From Pseudomonadota bacterium (GTDB taxonomy: Bacteria > Pseudomonadota > Alphaproteobacteria > Rhizobiales > Rhizobiaceae): DNA of 8,339 nucleotides. The notes under the pieces were generated by a model. That model was not told where the DNA came from. It worked only from the letters and a program-made list of their open reading frames with translations, and searched no databases. This document shows, piece after piece, positions 1 through 7,148 of the stretch. Positions within the stretch are counted from its first letter, which is position 1. Each line of letters opens with the position of its first letter. The position numbers and the translations under genes were made by a program. The stretch lies in NCBI GenBank assembly GCA_023416545.1, contig JAEZHO010000168.1, positions 1 to 8,339 on the forward strand. The letters are read 5' to 3'.

Positions 1-2
1 CA

Positions 3-428
3 TTACTTGACGTCGAGGGACGGAGTTCCCTTGAGGGGCAGTACGGTCAGGGTGCCGTGCGTCACGCGCCGTTCCGCTTTCATGTGATCGGCAAAATGCC
101 GCACATCATCTGTCTTCCCCTTCAGGATACTGACCTCCAGGCACCGTTGATGATCAAGGTGTACATGGATGCTTGCGACCGACATGTCGTGGTGATCGTG
201 ATGGGCATTCGTGAGCCTCTTGGCGAGGTCGCGGGCGGTGTGATCGTAGGTGTAACTCAGGACGCCGACGCACCAGTCCAACTCTCCCTCCTCAAGCGAG
301 GCCTGCTGAAGTCCCGCGCGTGCGAGATCGCGGATCGCCTCTGAGCGGTTCTGATATCCCTTCACCTCAATCATCCGATCCAGTTCGGCCATGAGGTCAT
401 CATCAATGGTGATCGTGATCCGGTGCAC
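3..428 (-). CDS. nikR: Nickel-responsive transcriptional repressor NikR
   Basis: NikR is a cytoplasmic tetramer that binds Ni(II) and then represses nickel-uptake genes. The 141-residue protein has an N-terminal ribbon-helix-helix (MHRITITIDDD, then NRSEAIRD at 27-34) and a C-terminal ACT-like nickel domain. Against E. coli NikR (133 aa, aligned from memory) the base-reading residues R3, T5 and T7 are kept, and the four square-planar ligands correspond to H77, H88, H90 and C96 (HVH at 88-90, C96 in RCLE). The same frame is open up to an ATG at 557, but the GTG at 428 is preferred: it gives family length, starts exactly at the conserved beta-strand, and has GGAAGG seven bases upstream. It is the last gene of the nik cluster, 119 bases after nikE; I see no clear separate promoter in that gap. 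The likely target is the site before nikA at 5420-5447. Confidence 0.95.
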   Translation of the reverse strand: MHRITITIDDDLMAELDRMIEVKGYQNRSEAIRDLARAGLQQASLEEGELDWCVGVLSYTYDHTARDLAKRLTNAHHDHHDMSVASIHVHLDHQRCLEVSILKGKTDDVRHFADHMKAERRVTHGTLTVLPLKGTPSLDVK

Positions 429-435
429 TGAACTG

Positions 436-441
436 CCTTCC
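436..441 (-). promoter_or_regulatory. Ribosome binding site that fixes the nikR start
   Basis: On the minus strand this reads GGAAGG, seven bases before GTG at 428. It supports the GTG start over the two in-frame ATGs further upstream (557 and about 479), which would add residues that NikR proteins do not have. Confidence 0.7.
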
Positions 442-547
442 GCTTCCCGCACTGAATCAATACTTGGGATCAGAGATTTCATTGTCCAGACCAGCCGATC
501 GTCGACCGTACCCTGGTAGATACGGACCCCGCCGGCCACTCTCTCAG

Positions 548-1141
548 CTACAGCCATACTGTCCTGGACGCCACCTTTTCCAGAAGAGCCAGATCATGAC
601 TGATGGCGAGGATGCCGATGTTTCGCTCGGCGCAAATCCGGATGAGCGCACGCCAAACCTCGCGCTGGGCGATCGGATCGAGCATTGAGGTGACTTCGTC
701 GGCGATAAGAAAACGGGTCTTCGGCGTAAGTGATCGAAGGAGCGCGACGCGCTGCAATTCTCCGCCTGACAGTTCATGCGGATAATGGTCCAGCCATTCC
801 CCGCGGATTCCCAGGGTCCGGCACATGCCTTCGTCCGGGGTGCATGCCTCCGAGACGATCCTTCCCACCTTCCAACGCGGGTTTACCGCAAAGACCGCCG
901 TCTGATGCACGAGTTGCACGGGATTGAACCCCTGCTCGCCGTAGGGAGCACCGTCGATCAGAACTTTTCCCGCTGTGGGGCAAAGATGACGGGCCAGTAT
1001 CTTTCCGAGCGTGGATTTTCCCCGACCTGATTTTCCCGTCAGCCCGACGATCTCGCCGCCGTCAATCTCGATATCCACGCCCTCCAGAACGGGCGGCTGT
1101 CCGTTGAAGCTGAAACCCACCGATGATGCCGCAAGCTTCAT
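548..1141 (-). CDS. nikE: Nickel ABC transporter ATP-binding protein NikE (short C-terminus)
   Basis: One of the two cytoplasmic ATPases that power the importer; 197 residues. The ABC motifs are complete and in order: Walker A GKSGRGKST at 36-44, Q-loop Q80, signature LSGGE at 124-128, Walker B FLIADE at 144-149, H-loop H182 (ISHD). Its start overlaps the nikD stop by four bases (ATGA), so translation is probably coupled. The protein stops at RTVWL, just after the H-loop helix; E. coli NikE is about 268 residues, so some 50-70 C-terminal residues are missing. The following 100 bases in another frame read like a peptide/nickel-ABC C-terminus (RIYQGTVDD, then MKSLIPSID), which raises the possibility of a frameshift at about 548-560. 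Because all catalytic motifs lie before this point, the short form may still work. Assignment as NikE rather than another Opp/Dpp-type ATPase rests on operon position and the adjacent nikR. Confidence 0.85.
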   Translation of the reverse strand: MKLAASSVGFSFNGQPPVLEGVDIEIDGGEIVGLTGKSGRGKSTLGKILARHLCPTAGKVLIDGAPYGEQGFNPVQLVHQTAVFAVNPRWKVGRIVSEACTPDEGMCRTLGIRGEWLDHYPHELSGGELQRVALLRSLTPKTRFLIADEVTSMLDPIAQREVWRALIRICAERNIGILAISHDLALLEKVASRTVWL

Positions 1142-1935
1142 GCCTCGACTTCCGCAAAACCGTTCTGGGGCAATGCCTTCCAGACCGAACGGGCATAGGG
1201 TGCCAGAAGCCTCTTGCCATCTCCGTCAAACGCGTCCGCATGCTCGTGGGCCGCGACATATCCATCCCGCAGGATGATCACCCGGTCCGCGATCTGCAGG
1301 GTCGCGGCAAGATCGTGGGATATCACGATCACCGATTTCCCCGCCTCGGCAAATGACTTCAGCCAGCGGAAGACGATCGCCGTGTTTTCCGCATCCAGTC
1401 CGTTGCTGGGCTCATCGGCGATGATGAGATCGGCCTGGCAAACCGTCGTCATCGCCAGCATGATACGTCGCGCCATGCCACCCGACAGCATGTGCGGAAA
1501 GGCCTGTGACACGCGGGGCTCAATATCGAACCGGGCCAGTGTCCGTTGCATGTCCCCTGCCGAGGCCATCGGACGGCGCGCGCGGCGGGCGGCCCAACGC
1601 AGCTGCTGCCCGACGGTCGCGAGCGGATCGAGATGGCTGACGGATTGGGGGATGAGAGCGATGCGGCTGCCGGCCATTCTCGCCTGCTCCTTGCGGTCGA
1701 GGAGACGCCCTTCAAAGCGCATGACACCACCGACAATGGCATTTTGCGGCAAGAGCCCCATGACGGCGTGGGCCAGCAGGCTTTTACCCGCGCCGGATGC
1801 GCCGAACAGGGCCAGAACCTCGCCCGGATACACATCCAGCGAAATGTCGCTCACGCATTTGACGCCGACCTGGCGAACCGGACTCCGATAGCGGCGGAAC
1901 GAGACGCTTAGCCCTTCTATTGCGAGAAGACTCAT
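1138..1935 (-). CDS. nikD: Nickel ABC transporter ATP-binding protein NikD
   Basis: Cytoplasmic ATPase, 265 residues, close to the usual 250-270 of NikD. Motifs: Walker A GASGAGKS at 45-52, Q-loop Q97, signature LSGGM at 150-154, Walker B LIIADE at 170-175, D-loop NGLD at 178-181, H-loop H207. The open frame extends far upstream, but the ATG at 1935 is the right start: it overlaps the nikC stop as ATGA, has a GGGGAA-type ribosome site about seven bases before it, and begins at the normal domain edge (MSLLAIEGLSVSF). The upstream extension only mirrors nikC in another frame. It should pair with NikE under the NikB/NikC permeases. The general family is the Dpp/Opp/Nik importer ATPases; the nickel assignment comes from the operon and NikR. 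Confidence 0.9.
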   Translation of the reverse strand: MSLLAIEGLSVSFRRYRSPVRQVGVKCVSDISLDVYPGEVLALFGASGAGKSLLAHAVMGLLPQNAIVGGVMRFEGRLLDRKEQARMAGSRIALIPQSVSHLDPLATVGQQLRWAARRARRPMASAGDMQRTLARFDIEPRVSQAFPHMLSGGMARRIMLAMTTVCQADLIIADEPSNGLDAENTAIVFRWLKSFAEAGKSVIVISHDLAATLQIADRVIILRDGYVAAHEHADAFDGDGKRLLAPYARSVWKALPQNGFAEVEA

Positions 1936-2789
1936 TGCTGGCTTCCCCTCGGGTCGGTCAGCGTCCTCAGCCCGTTGCCGACAAAATCGAAGCAGAGGAC
2001 AGCAACGAGAAGCATCAGTCCCGGAAACAGTCCGAGCCACCAGTTGCCCGCCGTGAGCGACCGCATCGATTCCGACAGAAGGATGCCGATCGCAGGCTTG
2101 CTGGGTTCTATTCCGAAGCCGAGGAACGTCAGACCCGCCTCGTGCAGGATGGCGTGCGGGAAAAGCAGGACGAAGCCGACGATCATCTGGGGAACGAGAT
2201 GCGGCAGGAAATGATGCCGCGCGATGAACCAGCGCGACTTTCCGAAATTGCGGGAAACGGTCACATACTCGGCATTCTGAAGCTGCAGGATTTCGGCCCG
2301 CAGGACGCGCGTCAGTCGTGGCCAATGGGTTATGGCGACCGCAACGATCACGGCTCCCGTCCCTCCCCCGAGTGCGAAGGAAATCAGGATCAGGAGCACC
2401 AGGTGCGGCAATCCCATGGTCATGTCGACGAGGAAGGACACGATTGCGTCGGCCAGCCGGTAACCGCTTGCTGCGACGACTGCCAGGCAGGTCGCAATCA
2501 CCACCGAAATCCCAGCGGCGACAATTCCGACCTGGAAGCTCAGCGCCAGCCCCTTCACCGTTCTCACGAGCATGTCGCGTCCGAGCATGTCCGTGCCGAA
2601 CGGGTGCAGCCAGGACGGCGGCTGGAGCCGTGCGGAAAAGTTGCTGGTGAGCCCATCCGGTCCCGTAAGCCAGGCCGCCAGCACGATCGCCGCAAGCAGA
2701 AGCGCCGCGATCCCCGCGCCGATCACCACCATGCCCGCATTGTTGATCGACGGGGCCGCAACAGCGGGTTTTTCAATTGCCATCGTCAT
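1932..2789 (-). CDS. nikC: Nickel ABC transporter permease NikC
   Basis: Inner-membrane permease of the DppC/NikC family, 285 residues. A first membrane helix (about 20-42) is followed by the family's periplasmic motif HPFGTDMLGRD (62-72), then a bundle of hydrophobic segments at about 82-107, 117-140, 143-157 and 201-217, and a last one at about 250-270. The EAA coupling loop that docks on the ATPase lies at about 173-200 (AEYVTVSRNFGKSRWF onward). The C-terminus ends in the family signature NGLRTLTDPR. The start at 2789 overlaps the nikB stop (ATGA) and has GGAGA seven bases before it; a second ATG at 2783 would be too far from that site. It forms the channel together with NikB. Confidence 0.92.
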   Translation of the reverse strand: MTMAIEKPAVAAPSINNAGMVVIGAGIAALLLAAIVLAAWLTGPDGLTSNFSARLQPPSWLHPFGTDMLGRDMLVRTVKGLALSFQVGIVAAGISVVIATCLAVVAASGYRLADAIVSFLVDMTMGLPHLVLLILISFALGGGTGAVIVAVAITHWPRLTRVLRAEILQLQNAEYVTVSRNFGKSRWFIARHHFLPHLVPQMIVGFVLLFPHAILHEAGLTFLGFGIEPSKPAIGILLSESMRSLTAGNWWLGLFPGLMLLVAVLCFDFVGNGLRTLTDPRGSQQ

Positions 2790-3790
2790 GTGAGCATCTC
2801 CTGCCGCGCACGGTTCAGGGCTGAAATGCGCGGGTCTGCCACGCGGTAGAGAACATCGGCGATTGTATTGCCGACCGAGACGAGAAGGGTCGTCATGATC
2901 GCGATGGCAAGAAGCAGGGGCACGTCACCGCGAATCCCGGCTTCGATCGTTGCGCTTCCGAGCCCGGGGTAGGAAAACACGGTTTCCGCCAGTATCGAGC
3001 CTCCGAAAAGCTCGCCAAGAGAGGCGAAGAGAACCGTTATCGCCGGCAAGGCAGCATTCCTCACGCCATGGCGCAGGATGATGTCCAGCGGCCCGGCCCC
3101 TTGGGCACGGGCATAGAGTACGAAGTCGGAATGCATGATCTCGATCATCTTGACGCGCGTATGAAGCGCAATCTGCGCAATCCCGAGGATCGAGAGCGCC
3201 AGCAGCGGCAGCAGAAGATGATGCAGCCGTTGCAGCAGCGTGACGTTTTCCGGCAGCACGCCGATCGGCGTGGCACAGCAAACGGGCGTCCACCGAAGCC
3301 CAACGGAGAAGACGATCAGAAGCAGGATGGCGATCCAGAATGTCGGCGTGGCGGCCAGCACGTAGGAATACAGGCGGATTACGCGATCACTCCAGCTTCC
3401 CGGGTGGGCGCCGGCCCATATGCCGAGGGAGAAACCGATGATCCCGGAGAACGCCCAGGCGAGCCCCATGAGAATCAGGGAGGACTGAAAACGCTCGGAG
3501 ATGATATCGGCAACCGGCGCATTATAGGTCACGCTCCAGCCGAGGTCGCCCCTCAGCAATGCCGTCAGCCATTTGAGGAACTGGATACCTGCCGGCTGGT
3601 CCAATCCCCATTTCTGCGCGATCAGCGCCCGCTGCTCGGGTCCGACGCGGGCGATATCGGGTCCAAGATAGGCATTGATCGGATCGACCGGCGAGAGTTT
3701 CGCGAGGATGAACGCAACAGCCGCCACGCCCGCCAGGACAAGGACAAGGCGGACGAGCCGGGTGATGGCGAAAGCCTTCCAGGAAAGCAT
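2786..3790 (-). CDS. nikB: Nickel ABC transporter permease NikB
   Basis: Inner-membrane permease of the DppB/NikB family, 334 residues. It has an N-terminal membrane helix (about 12-31), the family's periplasmic segment with GDLGWS at 81-86, hydrophobic segments at about 105-127, 141-166, 191-212, 248-270 and 290-312, and an EAA coupling loop at about 222-249 (DFVLYARAQGAGPLDIILRH). The ending DVLYRVADPRI is typical of the family. The start follows the nikA stop by nine bases, with GAGGAA five bases before the ATG. An adjacent cysteine pair, C171-C172, lies in the loop after the third hydrophobic segment, near the expected outer face. Family membership alone cannot separate nickel from dipeptide substrates; nikR and the operator candidate make nickel the likely cargo. 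Confidence 0.92.
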   Translation of the reverse strand: MLSWKAFAITRLVRLVLVLAGVAAVAFILAKLSPVDPINAYLGPDIARVGPEQRALIAQKWGLDQPAGIQFLKWLTALLRGDLGWSVTYNAPVADIISERFQSSLILMGLAWAFSGIIGFSLGIWAGAHPGSWSDRVIRLYSYVLAATPTFWIAILLLIVFSVGLRWTPVCCATPIGVLPENVTLLQRLHHLLLPLLALSILGIAQIALHTRVKMIEIMHSDFVLYARAQGAGPLDIILRHGVRNAALPAITVLFASLGELFGGSILAETVFSYPGLGSATIEAGIRGDVPLLLAIAIMTTLLVSVGNTIADVLYRVADPRISALNRARQEMLT

Positions 3791-3799
3791 TGCCGTTCC

Positions 3800-5374
3800 T
3801 CAGTTACAGGTCCAGGTCCAATCCTGGATGCCGGCCGTGATCGGCCATCCATGGCCATGCGGTTCGACCTGGGGGTCTCCGACGTCGAGGCATTCGCTGA
3901 CGAAGTAGATGTGATCGAGATTGACCAGCCAGGCCCACCCGGCTTCCCCCTTGGGGCCGAAGCCGGTGGCACCGTCCCACTCCGCCTTCTGCCAGTCGGG
4001 ATAGGATGCTTCGAGGCTGGGGGCGCGCTGCGCTTCGTCGAAGTACTTGTCGACGACCGGATTGGAGAAGAAGCCCGGATTGTAATATTCGACGCCTGCC
4101 CGCCCGCTTTGGTAGAGGCTGTACAATTCGACCGGGCTATGGCTTCCCCATCCGAAGACCACGGGTTCGGTATGCATCACGCGGTCGATGACCTCCCACG
4201 TCGTGCCGTTCGGCCTGCCTTCGATGCCGAGCGGCTGCAGCAACTCGGACACGACGATCGCAATCGCCTGCCGGGTGGAATCGGAGGCGGAATAGTTGAT
4301 GGGAAAAGCCGCTCGTGTTCCGCCTTTTTCGCGAATGCCGTCCGGACCAGGTACCCAGCCGGCCTGGTCGAGCATTGCCTTCGCTGCTGCAAGATCGAAC
4401 GTCACCGCAGCCTCGGGGTTCGACCAGGGCAACCCGTCCGCGGGTCCGAAGGCCTGCGTGCCGTGTCCCTGGAGCGCCACATCGACGATCTTTTGGCGGT
4501 CGAGGCCGAGATTGATGGCCCTGCGGACGGCAAGATCGGACGTCACGTCGTTGCCGACGGGATTTCCGTCAGCGTCCATCCTTGCGCCCTTCGGGACCAT
4601 GGGAAAATGAATCCCCCGATTGTCGACGGAATCGACCACCACCGCCCTGAAGCCTTCGGGAACGGCATCGGCGAGTGTCGCCGGGACGGAGACCATGTCG
4701 ACCTCGCCGGCCCCGGCGGCGGCCAGGCTCGTGTCCTCGCCGGCAAACAGGAAGGTGAGACGGGTGAAGGGCGGTTTCCTTCCGTAATAGTGCGGATTTG
4801 CCTCCACGATCAGTTGCTCGCCCTGTGTCCAGGAGACGAGTCTATATGGACCGGACCCGAGCGGGTCACGTGCGTATCCTGGGCTGTATTTCCCGGCGGG
4901 TACGATGCCCAACGAGTAGAAATTATCCGCGAAGGTGATCCATGGCCGCTTGAGCCTGATGACCACGGTCTTGTCGTCAACTGCCTCGACCGACGCCATC
5001 TCGGTGAGATCGAGGGGTCCTCCGGCCTTGGCTGCCCGCTCGAACGTGAATGCGACATCCTTCGCAGTCAGGGAGGTACCGTCTGAAAATTTCACGTCGT
5101 CACGGATGGATATGGTCCAGGTTAGTTTGTCATCCGAGAGCGTCCACTCGGATGCAAGGTCGGGTTTCGTCGCCAGACCGGCGTCGCGCACGAGAAGCGT
5201 CGACTGAAAGAGGGGATGGCCGTAGCGACCCCAGCCGAACAACGGATCATATCCGGTATCCGGCTCACCGCCGATAGCCAGTATCAGCTCACTTTTGCCG
5301 GCCGCCAGAACCTGCGGCCCCGTCAAGCACAGGGCAGAAACACCTGCAATAATCGAGAGCTTCCGTGCAAGCAT
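3800..5374 (-). CDS. nikA: Periplasmic nickel-binding protein NikA (SBP family 5)
   Basis: Extracytoplasmic solute-binding protein of family 5 (peptide/nickel), 524 residues, the usual size. A Sec signal peptide is visible at 1-24: KLSIIAG core, then VLA before the cut. C16 is not in a lipobox, so a soluble periplasmic protein is expected. Family hallmarks are the early LASEWTLSDDKLTWTISIRD block (about 73-92), FSDGTSLTAKDVAFTFERA after it, and GSGPYRLVSW. The C-terminus holds H488, a HGHGW loop (H506, H508) and cysteines C495 and C523. Nickel-binding proteins of this fold bind Ni directly with histidines or through small chelators such as histidine, so this loop is a candidate metal site; that is inference. 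ATG at 5374 has GGAG ten bases upstream. It is the first gene of the nik cluster and is preceded by a NikR operator candidate. A peptide or metallophore ligand remains possible. Confidence 0.88.
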   Translation of the reverse strand: MLARKLSIIAGVSALCLTGPQVLAAGKSELILAIGGEPDTGYDPLFGWGRYGHPLFQSTLLVRDAGLATKPDLASEWTLSDDKLTWTISIRDDVKFSDGTSLTAKDVAFTFERAAKAGGPLDLTEMASVEAVDDKTVVIRLKRPWITFADNFYSLGIVPAGKYSPGYARDPLGSGPYRLVSWTQGEQLIVEANPHYYGRKPPFTRLTFLFAGEDTSLAAAGAGEVDMVSVPATLADAVPEGFRAVVVDSVDNRGIHFPMVPKGARMDADGNPVGNDVTSDLAVRRAINLGLDRQKIVDVALQGHGTQAFGPADGLPWSNPEAAVTFDLAAAKAMLDQAGWVPGPDGIREKGGTRAAFPINYSASDSTRQAIAIVVSELLQPLGIEGRPNGTTWEVIDRVMHTEPVVFGWGSHSPVELYSLYQSGRAGVEYYNPGFFSNPVVDKYFDEAQRAPSLEASYPDWQKAEWDGATGFGPKGEAGWAWLVNLDHIYFVSECLDVGDPQVEPHGHGWPITAGIQDWTWTCN

Positions 5375-5419
5375 GATCCGAATACTCCACGCTCAATGGT
5401 GTTCCGGATGTACGTTACG

Positions 5420-5447
5420 GTATGATGTCTTTCGGAGAAATGCTTAC
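5420..5447. promoter_or_regulatory. Candidate NikR operator upstream of nikA
   Basis: The plus strand reads GTATGA, 16 bases, GCTTAC. The E. coli NikR operator, from established knowledge, is GTATGA-N16-TCATAC. One half site is perfect and the other matches 4 of 6, so 10 of 12 with the exact spacing. It is centred about 60 bases before the nikA ATG, inside the 187-base gap between the flavin reductase gene and nikA, where a repressor site would be expected. The NikR encoded at the end of the cluster keeps the three base-contacting residues (R3, T5, T7) that read this half site in E. coli. A promoter presumably overlaps it (TTGATT or TTGTAA near 5443-5453 on the minus strand could be a -35), but no convincing -10 is visible. 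Nothing else is recognised in the gap. Confidence 0.6.
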
Positions 5448-5561
5448 AATCAATTCTGCACATTCGCCCGCCCCCGCTTCTCGAAAACGCTCCGATCCAG
5501 TCGTGGAAAGGCCTCCCCACCGCTTGGCCAAGGGCCATGTCGTCAGGGACCACGAACGGCG

Positions 5562-6068
5562 TCATCGCGGATGGCCGAGGTAGCGACGCATGCAATAAAG
5601 CAGCGCTGCCTGGTTTTCGTTCTCACGCATGTCAATGACGCGTCCGAAGAAGATGCGGTGGGTCGCCTCGTCGATGGAATTGGTGACCTCGCATTCAAAG
5701 CTCACCGATGCGTTCGAGAGGATCGGGATGCCGGTAGTGCCGCAGCCCCATTCGCCAAGCTCGAACCTGTCCTGCAAGTCCGTCCTTCCGCCAAAAGCAT
5801 CCGATATGTCCTCCTGCCCCGGCATCAACGTGTTGACGCCGAAATGACGGGTTTTCTCGAACGCACGAAAACAGGAGCTTCCACGATTGATGCAGACGAG
5901 AAGCGTCGGCGGTGTGTCGCTGACGCTGCACACCGCCGAAGCCGTGAAACCGAAACGCCGGCCACCGCATATGGTGGTAACGACATTCACCGCCGACCCG
6001 AGACGCGACATGCCGTTGCGAAACGTGGCTTTGTCCACGGCTTCAAATCGGTCGTTCGCTATATTCAC
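5562..6068 (-). CDS. RutF/HpaC-like NAD(P)H:flavin reductase
   Basis: A 168-residue flavin reductase-like protein, one whole FMN-binding split-barrel domain. It resembles RutF, the FMN reductase that serves the pyrimidine monooxygenase RutA: FRNGMSRLGSAVNVVTT at 16-32, GFTASAVCSVSDTPP at 40-54, LLVCINRGSS at 56-65, GVNTL at 77-81, FGGRT at 92-96 and HRIFFG at 137-142. Such enzymes use NAD(P)H to make free reduced flavin, usually for a partner oxygenase. Longer starts exist in this frame, but they run into mesD; GTG at 6068 has GGGAGG five bases before it and begins where RutF does. It follows mesD by 25 bases, so the likely partner is MesX/MesD rather than a Rut pathway, no other gene of which is present. 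That partnership is inferred from position. I give no symbol because rutF would imply the wrong pathway. Confidence 0.88.
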   Translation of the reverse strand: MNIANDRFEAVDKATFRNGMSRLGSAVNVVTTICGGRRFGFTASAVCSVSDTPPTLLVCINRGSSCFRAFEKTRHFGVNTLMPGQEDISDAFGGRTDLQDRFELGEWGCGTTGIPILSNASVSFECEVTNSIDEATHRIFFGRVIDMRENENQAALLYCMRRYLGHPR

Positions 6069-6073
6069 GTCGG

Positions 6074-6079
6074 CCTCCC
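6074..6079 (-). promoter_or_regulatory. Ribosome binding site deciding the GTG start of the flavin reductase
   Basis: GGGAGG on the minus strand, five bases before GTG at 6068. It lies in the 25-base gap after the mesD stop and favours the 168-residue product over longer in-frame starts that would overlap mesD. Confidence 0.7.
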
Positions 6080-6093
6080 GCCGCGGGCCGCGC

Positions 6094-7122
6094 CTAGGCC
6101 GAAAGCTCTCGACGGACAATTTCGGCACCTGCTCCCAGAGCAGCAAGCTTGCCTCTGGCGACCTGGCGAGACAGGGGGGCCATACCGCAGTTGGTGCAGG
6201 GATAGAGCTTGTCGGCATCGACGAACTGAAGGGCTTTGCGAAGCGTTTCGGCAACTTCTTCCGGCGTCTCGATTGTATCGCTTGCCACGTCGATGGCGCC
6301 CACCATCACCTTCTTCCCGCGAAGGAGTTCGATCAGATCGATGGGGACATGCGAGTTGTGGCATTCCAGCGAGATCAGGTCGATACCGGACTGCTGCAGC
6401 TTCGGGAAGGACTCCTCGTATTGCCGCCATTCCGACCCAAGGGTCTTCTTCCAGTCGGTATTTGCCTTGATGCCGTATCCGTAGCAGATATGCACGGCGG
6501 TTTCGCACTTCAGGCCTTCGATCGCCCTTTCCAGGGTTGCAACACCCCAATCATTGACATCGTCAAAGAAGACATTGAAGGCCGGTTCATCGAATTGGAT
6601 GATGTCGACGCCGGCGGCTTCCAGTTCCCGGGCCTCCTCATTGAGAATTGCTGCGAATTCCCAGGCGAGCTTTTCCCGGCTCCCGTAGTGCGCGTCATAG
6701 AGCGTATCGATCATGGTCATAGGACCCGGCAGGGCCCACTTGATCGGCTGCGTCGTCTGCTGGCGTAGAAATTTGGCGTCTTCGACAAAAACCGGTTTCT
6801 GCCGCGACACTGCGCCAACGACCGTTGGAACACTCGCATCGTACCGATTGCGAATTCTGACGGTCTGACGTTTTTCAAAATCGACGCCGGCGAGGTGTTC
6901 TATGAATGTCGTGACAAAATGCTGGCGGGTCTGCTCGCCATCGCTGACGATATCGATACCTGCCTGTCGCTGATCGTCCAGCGCCAGGCGCAAGGCATCA
7001 CGCTTGCCCTCGATCAGTTCTTCGTCCCGCAGCTTCCAGGGTGACCAGAGCCTCTCGGGCGGCGCGAGCCAGGAGGGTTTCGGCAAGCTGCCGGCGGTCG
7101 ACGTGGGCAACAATGTCTTCAT
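6094..7122 (-). CDS. mesD: Core methionine synthase MesD (MetE C-terminal domain only)
   Basis: A 342-residue protein equal to the catalytic C-terminal barrel of cobalamin-independent methionine synthase; E. coli MetE is about 750 residues, and the N-terminal folate-binding half is absent. It should transfer a methyl group to homocysteine bound at zinc. The zinc ligands can be placed: H211 and C213 (HICYGYG), E253 (LECHNSH) and C312 (TNCGM), matching E. coli H641, C643, E665 and C726. The substrate-site signature FDEP lies at 177-180, and the N-terminus is PTSTAGSLPKP. ATG at 7122 has AAGGTG about six bases upstream and starts at the barrel; the 17-residue upstream extension overlaps mesX. 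It follows mesX (DUF1852) by 26 bases. That pairing defines the MesD family, reported in aerobic bacteria to make methionine without 5-methyl-THF or B12. The alternative reading as a generic YxjG-like MetE homolog is less likely beside DUF1852. Confidence 0.9.
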   Translation of the reverse strand: MKTLLPTSTAGSLPKPSWLAPPERLWSPWKLRDEELIEGKRDALRLALDDQRQAGIDIVSDGEQTRQHFVTTFIEHLAGVDFEKRQTVRIRNRYDASVPTVVGAVSRQKPVFVEDAKFLRQQTTQPIKWALPGPMTMIDTLYDAHYGSREKLAWEFAAILNEEARELEAAGVDIIQFDEPAFNVFFDDVNDWGVATLERAIEGLKCETAVHICYGYGIKANTDWKKTLGSEWRQYEESFPKLQQSGIDLISLECHNSHVPIDLIELLRGKKVMVGAIDVASDTIETPEEVAETLRKALQFVDADKLYPCTNCGMAPLSRQVARGKLAALGAGAEIVRRELSA

Positions 7123-7148
7123 GATAGGCACCTTGTGTTTTCGGTTCG

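Noticed and set aside
429..557. N-terminal extension of nikR to ATG 557
   Set aside because: It would put about 43 extra residues before the DNA-binding beta-strand. GTG 428 with GGAAGG fits the family. The extension may instead be a remnant of the NikE C-terminus (see findings).
1936..2325. N-terminal extension of nikD by 130 codons
   Set aside because: It overlaps nikC in another frame; the ATG at 1935 has a ribosome site, an ATGA overlap and the correct domain start.
1920..2849. 309-codon open frame on the plus strand
   Set aside because: Antisense to nikC; charged, low-complexity translation without motifs.
3068..5086. 672-codon open frame on the plus strand
   Set aside because: It lies antisense across nikA and nikB, which have clear family motifs, signal peptide and membrane segments. 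The translation is rich in Arg, Gly, Asp and His with no recognisable domain, typical of the mirror frame of a high-GC gene.
5503..5520. Hairpin GUGGGG/UUCCAC after the flavin reductase as a terminator
   Set aside because: Only six pairs, two of them G-U, and no U-tract follows on the minus strand.
5323..5595. 90-codon minus-strand ORF between the flavin reductase and nikA
   Set aside because: It overlaps the end of the reductase and the start of nikA in another frame, has no family resemblance, and would run through the candidate operator.
5295..6470. 391-codon open frame on the plus strand, and a 293-codon one at 5887-6768
   Set aside because: Both are antisense to the flavin reductase and mesD. 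They overlap each other in different frames and show no domain.
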